A stretch of 64,000 bases of DNA from NCBI GenBank assembly GCA_020635495.1, contig JACJZQ010000003.1:62001-126000 (forward strand), written 5' to 3'. Positions 53,990 through 62,400 of the stretch are shown piece by piece (position 1 is the first letter of the stretch; each line of letters starts with the position of its first letter). Made by a program: the position numbers and the translations under genes. This DNA comes from Flavobacteriales bacterium. Its GTDB lineage: Bacteria; Bacteroidota; Bacteroidia; UBA10329. The notes below the pieces were generated by a model. The model was not told where the DNA came from. It was given only the letters and a program-made list of their open reading frames with translations, and ran no database searches.

Positions 53990-55288
53990 ATGAAATCTCA
54001 CGTTTTTTCATTTTTCATTTTCTCCTTTTTTCTTTTCGGATGTACCACGCTAAAGTGGCCCATGCAGAACGAATATCCGTTGGAAGTTCAGCAGGTTTTG
54101 GAGGAAGTGCTACCGCGAATGGAGGTTTCGCCAGATGACCCCGCGTTGCATGATGAAGGTTTCGATTTCAGCAAGGATTATTGTCCGCAGTTAAGTGATC
54201 CGTATTGGCTGATTCCATCGGCTGATCTTCCTGAAAGCGTTGATCCGCAGAACTCAAACAACAACGTTTGTATCACCATTTTCAAAAAGCGGCTGTTCCT
54301 TGCTTTCCGAACGGGGCCAACGCATTTCGCTTCCAAGAAAACGGGCATTTACATCATCAGCTCGGCAGATGGAAAAGAATGGCGAAAGGAAAAAGAGATT
54401 TTCATTGGACGTGATGTGCGCGAACCTTTCTTAGTTCCGATTGACGGGAAACTGCATTTCTACACTTTTGGTGCTGGCACCAAAATGACCGCTTTCGAAC
54501 CTCAGTTCATCGACCATTTTACTTCAGATGGCAACGGAAATTGGAGCGAACCAGAACAGGTTCTCACACTTGGTGAGGTGCATTGGAGCATGAAGAATCG
54601 GAACAACGCGACTTACATGACCAGCTACACAGGATCACACTACGAGTTGAAAGGGCCTTCAGAAGTTCGATTGTTTTTCAAGCAAACGGATGATGGTGTT
54701 ACTTGGAAGTCCATGAACGATACCGGTTCGGTCTATTTTGGAGGCGTATCAGAATGTGCATGGGAATTTGACCGAGAAGGAAATCTTTGGGCCGTTACCA
54801 GATTGGAAGATGGCGACAACACGGGTTTCGGTTCACATGTTGCTTTCGCGAAAGCCGGAAATCTGGGTAATTGGGAATTTCCAGATACAGCCGATGTTCG
54901 GAGCTTCATGTCGCCAAAGATGTTCAGACATGGCGATGACCTTTACTTGATCGGGAGAAGGCAATTAGGCAAAAAACCTTTCGGTAAAGTGAAGCGCAGC
55001 AGAAAAATGTCGGCACAACGAAAGTGGAATTGGGTCGGGTATTCACTTACGCCAAAGACAACTGCGCTTTTCAAGATCAATCAAGAAACACGAAAAGTGG
55101 AATGGGTAATGGATCTACCAGGAGCTGGCGACACGGCTTTTCCGTCCATCATCCGCTTGGACAAACACCGTTTTCTGGTGGCGAATTACACTTCGCCCAT
55201 CAATCATCAAAAACGGGATTGGCTAGCTGGGCAACTGGGCAAAACGAAAATTTATTTGCAGTTGATCACGTTTGCTCCGTGTAATTGA
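53990..55288 (+). CDS. Lipoprotein with predicted sialidase/GH43-like beta-propeller
   Basis: The 432-aa product starts at 53990: the sequence from there is a clean lipoprotein signal (MKSHVFSFFIFSFFLFGC, Cys18), and a -7 box lies just upstream. The longer in-frame start at 53882 would add 36 non-signal residues and overlap the VTT gene. The mature part has repeated blades with aromatic and Asp motifs: GIYIISSADGKEW, RDVREPFLVPIDGKLHFYTFG, RLFFKQTDDGVTWKS, MSPKMFRHGDDLYLIGRR, FPSIIRLDKHRFLVANYTSP. These resemble BNR/sialidase or five-bladed GH43-type propellers. Catalytic residues could not be assigned, so enzymatic activity is unproven. It is anchored by lipid, probably at the outer membrane. 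Confidence 0.7.
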   Translation: MKSHVFSFFIFSFFLFGCTTLKWPMQNEYPLEVQQVLEEVLPRMEVSPDDPALHDEGFDFSKDYCPQLSDPYWLIPSADLPESVDPQNSNNNVCITIFKKRLFLAFRTGPTHFASKKTGIYIISSADGKEWRKEKEIFIGRDVREPFLVPIDGKLHFYTFGAGTKMTAFEPQFIDHFTSDGNGNWSEPEQVLTLGEVHWSMKNRNNATYMTSYTGSHYELKGPSEVRLFFKQTDDGVTWKSMNDTGSVYFGGVSECAWEFDREGNLWAVTRLEDGDNTGFGSHVAFAKAGNLGNWEFPDTADVRSFMSPKMFRHGDDLYLIGRRQLGKKPFGKVKRSRKMSAQRKWNWVGYSLTPKTTALFKINQETRKVEWVMDLPGAGDTAFPSIIRLDKHRFLVANYTSPINHQKRDWLAGQLGKTKIYLQLITFAPCN

Positions 55289-55289
55289 C

Positions 55290-55366
55290 CGTCATGTCGA
55301 GCGAGGGACGAGTCGAGACATCTGGTTTCTACGGAAATAGATTTCTCCGCTTCGGTCGAAATGACG
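55290..55366. repeat. REP-like imperfect inverted repeat between convergent genes
   Basis: The left half (CGTCATGTCGAGCGAGGGAC...) and the right half, whose reverse complement is CGTCATTTCGACCGAAGCGG..., form an imperfect inverted repeat ending in gagacatct / agatttctc. The phrase 'gtcatttcgac...gagatttct' is a familiar dispersed intergenic element in Bacteroidota genomes (recalled, not searched). It fills the 86 bp between the stops of the lipoprotein and racemase genes and may act as a bidirectional terminator. Confidence 0.6.
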
Positions 55367-55374
55367 CCAGCCTC

Positions 55375-56412
55375 TTAAGTCAAAACCTCATCATTATTAG
55401 CTCCCAATTTAGGTGCGGGAGAAAGCTGCGCTGAACCGAAATTTGCAGGAAAACCATCCTTGAACAACGGATGATTCATGGCTTCTTGAACGGAAAGCAC
55501 TGGAGAAAGACAAACGTCTTCGTCCTCCAGTTTGTCTGTCCAGAATTGTTGGGTTTGTGATGCGAAAAGCTCGGCCACTTCCTGCTTTAATTCTGGTTCC
55601 ATGAGGCGAGCACCCCACTCTGGATGCCCGACCAGATTGCAGAACTTCTGCCAGAATTTGGGTTCCAGCGCACCCAATGCAATGTACTTTTCATCTGCAC
55701 AGCGATAAACGTTGTATGAAGCGAGTTTTCCTGACAGATAATCTTCGTAGCGACCTGTTTCTTTTTCCTCAGAAATTCGCAGCATCTGAAGTACCGAGAC
55801 GTTCTTGGCCATGGCAACATCCACGTGCTGACCTTCACCCGTCCGTTCGCGGTGAAGCAAAGCCGTAACGGTTGCATTCAACGCCATCATGCTACCTCCC
55901 GCCACATCGGCCAATTGCGCTTTTGGGATAACGGGATTTCCGCTGCTATCGCGAAGCCCGTCCAACACGCCAGAATAGCTCAGGTAGTTGATGTCGTGGC
56001 CAGGTTTTGCGGCCATTTCGCCACTTTGTCCATAGCCGGTGATGGAAACGAGAATGATCTTTGGATTGTGTTTTTTCAATGCTTCGAAACCAAGACCGAA
56101 AGCATCCAAAACACCTGGGCGAAATTGCTCCATCACCACATCGGACGTTTCCACCAATTTCAGGATGGCCTCTCTCCCACTTTCAGAACGATAATCGACC
56201 GAAACGCTGTTCTTGCCTGCATTCAAAGCATGATAGAAAACAGAGTTTCCATCTTCTTTTGTCGGTGGCATCCAACGTACAGAATCAGGCGAATTGGGCG
56301 ATTCGATCTTGATGACCTCCGCGCCTTGCTGGGCCATCCAAAGTGTTGCCAACGGACCGGGTAGCAGTTTGGTGAAATCGAGAATGCGGTAGCCTTGAAG
56401 TGGTTGGTTCAT
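55375..56412 (-). CDS. Alpha-methylacyl-CoA racemase (CaiB/BaiF family)
   Basis: The 345-aa product belongs to the class III CoA-transferase fold. The start is ATG at 56412 (MNQPLQGYRILDFTKLLPGP), the family N-terminus. A longer in-frame ATG at 56631 would run through the divergent cystathionine beta-synthase promoter and gene start. The three residues that distinguish alpha-methylacyl-CoA racemase are present: His139 in GHDINYLS, Asp169 in QLADVAGGS and Glu250 in LGALEPKFW. The enzyme epimerises (2R)/(2S)-methyl-branched acyl-CoAs so that they can enter beta-oxidation, which links it to fadIJ 10 kb away. The gene is divergent from the cystathionine beta-synthase gene and convergent with the lipoprotein gene. 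Confidence 0.88.
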   Translation of the reverse strand: MNQPLQGYRILDFTKLLPGPLATLWMAQQGAEVIKIESPNSPDSVRWMPPTKEDGNSVFYHALNAGKNSVSVDYRSESGREAILKLVETSDVVMEQFRPGVLDAFGLGFEALKKHNPKIILVSITGYGQSGEMAAKPGHDINYLSYSGVLDGLRDSSGNPVIPKAQLADVAGGSMMALNATVTALLHRERTGEGQHVDVAMAKNVSVLQMLRISEEKETGRYEDYLSGKLASYNVYRCADEKYIALGALEPKFWQKFCNLVGHPEWGARLMEPELKQEVAELFASQTQQFWTDKLEDEDVCLSPVLSVQEAMNHPLFKDGFPANFGSAQLSPAPKLGANNDEVLT

Positions 56413-56471
56413 AATTGTCAAAGAAAATTGAAAAACGAAGAACGAAAAAATGGTCGGACAAGGGAGGTTTC

Positions 56472-56479
56472 TACCTTTG
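56472..56479 (+). promoter_or_regulatory. -7 promoter box TACCTTTG, 5 bp from the start codon
   Basis: TACCTTTG is an exact TAnnTTTG match ending at 56479, while the ATG begins at 56485. The transcription start would fall at or within a few bases of the ATG, implying a leaderless mRNA. The same octamer precedes ssrA at 59039-59046 (minus). Confidence 0.55.
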
Positions 56480-56484
56480 CGGCC

Positions 56485-57843
56485 ATGTATTACAACAATA
56501 TTTTGGAGACCATTGGCCACACACCTCTGGTAAAGCTGAACAAGGTTTGCAAGGATCTTCCGTGTACGGTGCTTGCTAAGGTTGAGACGTTCAATCCGGG
56601 CCATTCCATCAAGGATAGAATGGCGCTGCAAATGATTGAGGATGCGGAGGCTGATGGCCGTCTGAAACCAGGCGGAACCATTATTGAAGGAACTTCGGGC
56701 AATACGGGAATGGGCTTGGCCTTGGCGGCCATTGTGAAGGGCTATCGCCTGATCTGCACCATGCCGGACAAGCAGAGCAAGGAGAAGATGGATATTCTTC
56801 GTGCAATGGGCGCTGAGGTTGTTGTAACACCTACGAATGTGGATGCGGATGACCCGCGTTCTTACTACTCAGTAGCGCGCAGATTGAATGAGGAAATTCC
56901 GAATTCGTTTTACCCGAATCAGTACGATAACCTGAGCAATCCGAAGGCGAATTACCTGCAAACTGGTCCTGAAATTTGGGAACAGACCGAAGGAAAAGTG
57001 ACACATTTGGTGGTTGGCGTTGGAACTGGCGGAACCATTTCGGGAACAGGAAAATACTTGAAGGAGAAGAACCCGAACATCAAGGTTTGGGGAATTGATA
57101 CGTATGGCTCTGCGCTCAAAGCGTACCATGAAACAGGTAAGATCGTTGAGAGCGAGATCTACTCGTATGTTACCGAAGGCATCGGTGAGGATATTATTCC
57201 CAAATGTGTTGATTTTGAAGTGATCGACCTTTTTGAGAAGGTGACTGATAAAGACGGCATGCTAATGACCCGCGAGTTGGCCAAAAAAGAAGGTCTTCTG
57301 GTGGGAAACAGCGCGGGATGTGCCGTTCAGGGATTGCTACAGTTGAAAGATCAATTAAAACCTGATGATGTGGTGGTGGTGATATTCCACGATCATGGAA
57401 CGCGATACGTGGGCAAGATCTTCAACGATGATTGGATGCGAGACCGTGGTTACTTGGACAAAGGCCGCATCAGTGTGGTGGAAGTTCATGGTGCCAAACA
57501 ACCAGAGTTAATGTTGGTTGAGGCTGATGATTCTGTTGCCGATGTGGTGAAACTGATCACCGAAAACGGTATTTCGCAGGTTCCTGTTTTTGAGAATGGA
57601 AAGCCTGTTGGTTCGGTTACGGAAGGTAAATTGTTCAGTCACCTTTTCAACAAACCAGAAGACAGAAACTGCAAAGTGCGAGATATTATGCAACAGCCTT
57701 TCCCAGAGGTGAATGGCGGTAAAAGTGTGGCTGAAATTGCAGACATATTTGATAAGGACACACCTGCAGTGCTTTACAAGGACGGAGCGGATTCTTATCG
57801 CATTCTGACCAAGCACGATATCATTAAGGCGATTGCGGATTGA
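56485..57843 (+). CDS. cbs: Cystathionine beta-synthase (PLP domain plus CBS pair)
   Basis: The 452-aa product condenses serine and homocysteine to cystathionine (reverse transsulfuration) or acts as a related PLP-dependent synthase. Residues 1-320 are the fold-type II PLP domain: ETIGHTPLVKLN, the Schiff-base Lys43 in HSIKDRMA, the phosphate/substrate loop EGTSGNTGMGLA near 70-80, and GVGTGGTISG. Residues about 335-452 are a tandem CBS-domain pair (ISQVPVFENGKPVGSVTEGKL ... AVLYKDGADSYRILTKHDII), a regulatory module. Start ATG at 56485 matches family N-termini (MYYNNILETIG). The upstream in-frame ATG at 56395 is inside the racemase coding region and would place the -7 box within the gene. 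It is coupled to the next gene (TGATG). Confidence 0.9.
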   Translation: MYYNNILETIGHTPLVKLNKVCKDLPCTVLAKVETFNPGHSIKDRMALQMIEDAEADGRLKPGGTIIEGTSGNTGMGLALAAIVKGYRLICTMPDKQSKEKMDILRAMGAEVVVTPTNVDADDPRSYYSVARRLNEEIPNSFYPNQYDNLSNPKANYLQTGPEIWEQTEGKVTHLVVGVGTGGTISGTGKYLKEKNPNIKVWGIDTYGSALKAYHETGKIVESEIYSYVTEGIGEDIIPKCVDFEVIDLFEKVTDKDGMLMTRELAKKEGLLVGNSAGCAVQGLLQLKDQLKPDDVVVVIFHDHGTRYVGKIFNDDWMRDRGYLDKGRISVVEVHGAKQPELMLVEADDSVADVVKLITENGISQVPVFENGKPVGSVTEGKLFSHLFNKPEDRNCKVRDIMQQPFPEVNGGKSVAEIADIFDKDTPAVLYKDGADSYRILTKHDIIKAIAD

Positions 57844-58625
57844 TGGAATTCCGAACGGTCACAGATCAACTCGGTCGTACTGTTCTTATTCCAATAAACC
57901 CTCAACGTATTGTTTCGCTAGTTCCTAGCCAAACAGAACTTCTGTTCGACCTTGGTCTTGGAGACCGCGTTGTCGGCATCACTAAATTCTGTGTGCATCC
58001 CAACGAATGGTTCCGAACCAAAACTCATGTTGGAGGCACCAAGAAGCTTCATATGGGTGTGATCCGTGAACTGAATCCAGACCTCATCATTGCCAATAAG
58101 GAAGAGAACAACCAAGCGGATATTGAGGCGCTGGAAACAGATTTCCCTGTTTGGGTGAGTGATGTGAATGACCTTGATTCCGCCTTGGATATGATTCGAT
58201 CGGTTGCACAGATCACGGATTCCGATCCATCTCAATTAATCCATGAAATCGACACAGGTTTCGCAGATTTGAAACCGCTGAATTCTACCAAGGGAGTACT
58301 CTATCTGATCTGGAAGAATCCTTACATGGCGGCTGGGTTCGACACTTTCATAAACGATATACTAGAACATTGTGGGTTTGAAAATGTGGTATCTGAAACC
58401 CGCTATCCAGAACTGACTGAACAGCAAATTATCGGCCTAAACCCAAAGGTGATTCTGCTTTCTTCTGAGCCGTTTCCATTCAAGGAAAAACATATCGTGG
58501 AATTGCAGCAACTTCTTCCAAATGCGGAGATCAAATTAGTAAATGGGGAGACGTTCAGTTGGTACGGAAGTCGGTTGACGCATGCCAAACCCTATCTAGC
58601 CCAGCTTGTATCTTCGTTGAAATAA
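57843..58625 (+). CDS. BtuF-like substrate-binding protein without signal peptide
   Basis: The 260-aa product has the helical-backbone metal-receptor / cobalamin-binding (BtuF/FepB) fold: RIVSLVPSQTELLFDLGLGDRVVGITKFCVHP, GGTKKLHMGVIRELNPDLIIANKEEN and a C-terminal NPKVILLSSEPFPF. The usual periplasmic binding protein starts with a signal peptide, but here the domain begins at residue 3 and no hydrophobic N-terminus exists, so a cytoplasmic location is predicted. Start ATG at 57843 overlaps the cbs stop by one base (TGATG); a TTG at 57840 is less likely. No permease or ATPase gene is adjacent. Linkage to cystathionine beta-synthase could reflect a cofactor or metal role in sulfur metabolism (speculative). 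A bidirectional terminator follows. Confidence 0.82.
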   Translation: MEFRTVTDQLGRTVLIPINPQRIVSLVPSQTELLFDLGLGDRVVGITKFCVHPNEWFRTKTHVGGTKKLHMGVIRELNPDLIIANKEENNQADIEALETDFPVWVSDVNDLDSALDMIRSVAQITDSDPSQLIHEIDTGFADLKPLNSTKGVLYLIWKNPYMAAGFDTFINDILEHCGFENVVSETRYPELTEQQIIGLNPKVILLSSEPFPFKEKHIVELQQLLPNAEIKLVNGETFSWYGSRLTHAKPYLAQLVSSLK

Positions 58626-58657
58626 AAAAGCCACTCGCATTGAGTGGCTTTTGTTTT
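58624..58657. terminator. Bidirectional terminator between the BtuF-like gene and ssrA
   Basis: AAAAGCCACTC / GAGTGGCTTTT forms a perfect 11-bp stem (58626-58636 and 58642-58652) with a 5-nt loop. The plus strand continues TTTTGTTTTG and the minus strand TTTTTTATTT. It starts at the stop codon of the plus-strand gene and lies directly after the 3' end of minus-strand ssrA, so it can serve both. Confidence 0.88.
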
Positions 58658-58658
58658 G

Positions 58659-59019
58659 TGGAGCCGGAGGGATTCGAACCCTCGTCCAAACAACAGACCT
58701 GTGGGCCTTCTACATGCTTATTCTCAACTTGATTGTCGGGACCGGTCCGGCAAGAGACGACCTAACCTGTCCTTATCCTCTGAGATTTTCGTCCGTGGGC
58801 CGAGAAAACCCTTGGCTTATTCCTACCTGATGATGCCTCATTTACCGCACTGTAGGACACTGTTGCGGCAGAGACAGCTACTGCGTAATTCTAAATTAAG
58901 CAGCTAGCGCGAAGTTAGATTCGCCTATTATTGTTTAGAAAGTTTGTTCACGGATGATCTTTCCAACACCCGACATGCTTACCTCACCGACCTTGCTGCT
59001 GTCAAAACCTGTCGGCCCC
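58659..59019 (-). ncRNA. ssrA: tmRNA
   Basis: The 361-nt minus-strand RNA rescues stalled ribosomes. The 5' end GGGGCCG pairs with CGGCTCC at the 3' end (one G-U), forming the Ala-type acceptor stem. The 3' part has a T-arm with GGTTCGAATCC, and the 5' part has GACAGGTTTTGACAGCAGCAAGG. The tag open reading frame lies at 58925-58896 and encodes GESNFALAA followed by TAA. The encoded 3' end is the discriminator A followed by CAA, so the CCA tail is not encoded and must be added. A -7 promoter box lies about 20 bp upstream and a terminator directly downstream. Confidence 0.97.
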
Positions 59020-59038
59020 ATAAATAAAGAACGAATTA

Positions 59039-59046
59039 CAAAGGTA
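59039..59046 (-). promoter_or_regulatory. -7 promoter box TACCTTTG of ssrA
   Basis: The minus strand reads TACCTTTG, an exact TAnnTTTG match, 19 bp upstream of the mature tmRNA 5' end. This leaves a short leader of about 14 nt for removal by RNase P. Confidence 0.6.
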
Positions 59047-59131
59047 GTTCAATCCAACTTCATCCTTATCAGGGTGATTCATCTTATTAGGTAACAACCA
59101 GATTTCACCCATGTTTTACCCACAAAAGAAA

Positions 59132-59163
59132 AGTCCTTGATCTTCAATTGAAGATCAAGGACT
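59132..59163 (-). terminator. Perfect 32-bp palindrome, probable terminator upstream of ssrA
   Basis: AGTCCTTGATCTTC-AATT-GAAGATCAAGGACT is perfectly self-complementary over all 32 bases; as RNA it would fold as a 14-bp stem with an AAUU loop. On the minus strand it is followed by TTTCTTTTGTG, so it is placed to stop transcripts from the S74 fibre-protein gene before ssrA. A protein-binding role is the alternative. Confidence 0.6.
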
Positions 59164-59434
59164 GAAGATGTGAGGGCGAAGGGACAAAAGTCGAACTCTT
59201 GGCAGAGGGAGCAGTTGAATCAAGCACAATTTTTACACAAATTCAGCACTCCTTGAACATCAATCCAATTTTGAAAAAATCGAAAAACAACGGTTTCAGT
59301 TAAAGAAAATGCGTTAGAAACTACCGTCCGGTACCCCCTTTGTCGGTGAGCTCCCGTTGGACGTTTCGCCATGCATGGACAGCGCATCCTGATAGCTATT
59401 GGGACGATGCTGAGACTGACTGACGTACCGTTTC
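59164..59434. other. Gene-free segment with small hairpins
   Basis: No coding region was seen here. A T-arm-like hairpin (minus strand CAAGA-GTTCGAC-TTTTG, near 59184-59200) occurs without the rest of a tRNA. Near 59380-59415 the imperfect palindrome TCCTGATAGCTATTGGGA sits inside a longer stem (CAGCGCATCC / GGACGATGCTG), similar in style to dispersed palindromes of Bacteroidota intergenic regions. Nothing else was recognised. Confidence 0.4.
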
Positions 59435-59464
59435 ATACAAGAATTTCTCATTATGTTCTTGTAT
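59435..59464 (-). terminator. Hairpin directly after the stop codon of the S74 fibre-protein gene
   Basis: ATACAAGAA / TTCTTGTAT are perfect 9-bp arms around a 12-nt loop, one base after the stop codon at 59466. No U-tract follows on the minus strand, so it may stabilise the mRNA 3' end rather than terminate. Confidence 0.4.
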
Positions 59465-59465
59465 A

Positions 59466-62400
59466 TCACTTTCTCTCTTTTAATAGCTGCTCAATGAGCT
59501 GCTGTTGCTGCTTCATCATTTCCTGAAGCGTATCGTTCTCCGCCTTCAACTCCTTTACCGCATTGATGAGCATGTAATCCAAAGCGCTCGGATCATACGT
59601 AAGGTAGGGTGTTCCTTTTTCAATCACGGTCTCTGTTCCGTCCTCATTCTCCATGATGCGCTGTCCGAAAGGTTTTTCCTCAACCATGTATGGGGCCACT
59701 TTTTGCATTTCCTGAGCAAGCACACCAACAAACGTTCGTCCATCGGACAAGCTTGGCCACACCTCGTTGTACTTGAAGGTTACAGGGCGTATCTGTAGCA
59801 CTTCGTTCAATCCATCAGTGTAATCCTGAACATCGGTTTTCAATCGTGCATCAGAAGCGGTTGACCATGAGCCGCCTCCTGTTTTGAAGGCGCTTCCAGT
59901 TACTTCGAGGTCGTCTTCAATGTAAAGGTCTTCGTCACCGGCAACAACTGTGGGAGCTGGCGTGGTTGCATCACCAATAACGTTGATGAACGGGGCGATG
60001 CTTCCTCCCATGTTAATGCGGCCATTTGACGGAGTACCAACAAAGGCACTACCAAATACATCTCCGACAACATGAAGCTTATTTGATGGAGAAGTAGTTC
60101 CGATACCAACATTTCCAAGGGTGTCAATGGCCATTTTTGTGTTACCACTGGAAAGTACGGTTCCAAAGTTGAAAGAAAGTAAGGACGATTGATTAAGCCC
60201 TACCGCCCATTTGTTGGTTGATGAAAACGTTTTGTTCTTAAAGAATATGGCCGCTTCGCCCCCTGGGCCGTGTGTATTCTCAAGCATAATGGCAAGTGCT
60301 CCTTCTGCATTTGATGCAGACGCCAGATGCAGCAGTGAGCTTGGGGTACTTGTGCCAAGTCCGGTATTTCCATTTTTAAGAATGACCATGGCGTTGGAAC
60401 GAGAGCTGGTTGAGGAACCGTTACCGACCACGAATATTCTATCGGTACTGGCGAAACCAGAGCTGTTAGATGGCGTGTAATTGACATTGTTTACGCCCAC
60501 TACGACTTCGCCAAAAGAACGAGAAAAAAGATGGTTACCTAATGTCAGACCACTGCTTCCTTCAGAAATGTTGTCAGACCCGATGGAACCGGAAGCGAAG
60601 CCTGTTACCGAGTTACCATTGCCAGCAGTAAACGAATTGTTTCCGGAGGCAGTGCTGAAACCACCCGCGGTGAAGGAAGCATTACCCGAACTTATATTGT
60701 TAGTACCAGACGAAAATGACTCGACTCCACTGGAAATATTGTTCGATCCAAATGCCGCTGAGAAGTTCCCGATACTCGCATTGTCCCATTCCGTTCCAAC
60801 AACACTTCCTGCACGAAATGCAGCTTTATTCGGGTACCACATCATTCTTTCACCTGCGCCCGTGGCAGGTAACGCACCCCCCGAACCAAATGTTCCTGTT
60901 GCCAATAAACCATCTTCACCTGCTACATGAAGATCGGCTGTAGGAGTTGAGGTCCCGATACCGGTATTTCCATTTTTCAGGATTACCATGGCGTTGGAGC
61001 GAGCGCTGGTTGAGGAACCGTTACCGACCACAAAAAGCCTGTCAGTGCCCACGAAGTTGAAAGTAGAACTGGGTGTGTAATCCGTATTATGAGATCCAAC
61101 AACGATCTCTGCAAAAGATCGGGCCTCTAGTTCAATCCCAAAGCTCATACTACCTATACCACTTGAATTATTAAAAGCCCCGATCGAACCTGAGGAGGCT
61201 TCTGAAGCGAGATTTGCATTACCAACCGCTAACGAATTGAATCCTGAAGCGGTGTTTCCTCCACCTGCCGCAAAGGAACCATCGCCACTGGCTATGTTTG
61301 AAACCCCGAATGCGGCAGACCTGAATCCTATATTGACATCGTCCCATTGATCGTCAAATACTCGTCCTGCCCTGAAGGCAGCCTTGTTGGGATACCACAT
61401 CATTCTGGTTCCAGGTCCTTCGACCGGAATAGAACCAGAAGATTCTGTTCCCGTTGTCAAGAAACCGTCATCACCCGCTACATGAAGTTTGGCTGTTGGT
61501 GTTGCCGTTCCGATACCGATGTTACCACCCAATTCAATTACACCGGAATTGACAAGCGCGGTATCGCTACCATCAAACTTTGCAAGGAAGTTTTCGGTTC
61601 CAGAAGCATTTACCGGTGGTCCGGCTGGGCCAGTAGCACCCGTCAATCCAATTGGGCCAATAGGCCCAGTTGCACCAGTAGCTCCAGTTAAACCTTGAAT
61701 ACCTTGTGGGCCTTGTGCTCCTGTTGCTCCTGTTTCTCCCGTTGGCCCCGTTGGCCCAGCCACTCCTTGAATTCCCTGAATACCTTGAGGTCCTTGCGCA
61801 CCCGTTGCGCCTGTGTTCCCTTGCGGGCCTTGCTGCCCTTGCGCACCCTGTGGCCCCACAAGTCCGGCTTCGCTGTTCAATGATTGGGTGGTGAGTTCGC
61901 CTGTTGTAGGGTCGATCACCACCGCTGAAATACAGCGCAATTCGATAACAGAAAGCTGCTGAATGCCATCAACCACATAGGCGAAATTTCCATTGGCAGA
62001 AATATCAACATTGGCAGAAGGATCGAAGGTTGTGTCTTCTACAGGCGCAGACGAATCACTTACATCAACAATGGTCATCGTTCCATCCTGATGCAGGATG
62101 GTAACCAAGTTTCCAGTAACAGAAACGGAGGTTGGATCAGGGGTGTTCAGATCTAAAGTACTCTGAACGGCAAATGAACCGGAAACACCGACTTTTATAA
62201 CTTTCAGTTGACCTGTTCCCAACTCTTCACCGATAACGTACAGTTTACCTGTTGCAACCCCAACCATATCTGTTGGGCTAAACGAACCTAACGACAAGGT
62301 TGTCTGAGCTGTTGGGGCACCAGAAACATCAAATGATTTGATCTCGTTGGCAGAGGTGGTTGCAATGCATACCTTATTGTTCAGAAACACTACACTTCGA

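Noticed and set aside
56395..56484. N-terminal extension of cystathionine beta-synthase (in-frame ATG at 56395)
   Set aside because: It would begin inside the racemase gene and put the exact -7 box within the coding region; family members begin at the MYYNNILETIG position.
56413..56631. N-terminal extension of the racemase (in-frame ATG at 56631)
   Set aside because: The added 73 residues match no family member, run through the cbs promoter and coding start on the opposite strand, and precede the canonical MNQPLQGYRILDF start.
59184..59200. Possible tRNA (T-arm-like CAAGA-GTTCGAC-TTTTG)
   Set aside because: No matching acceptor, D or anticodon arms could be found on either side; at most a remnant.
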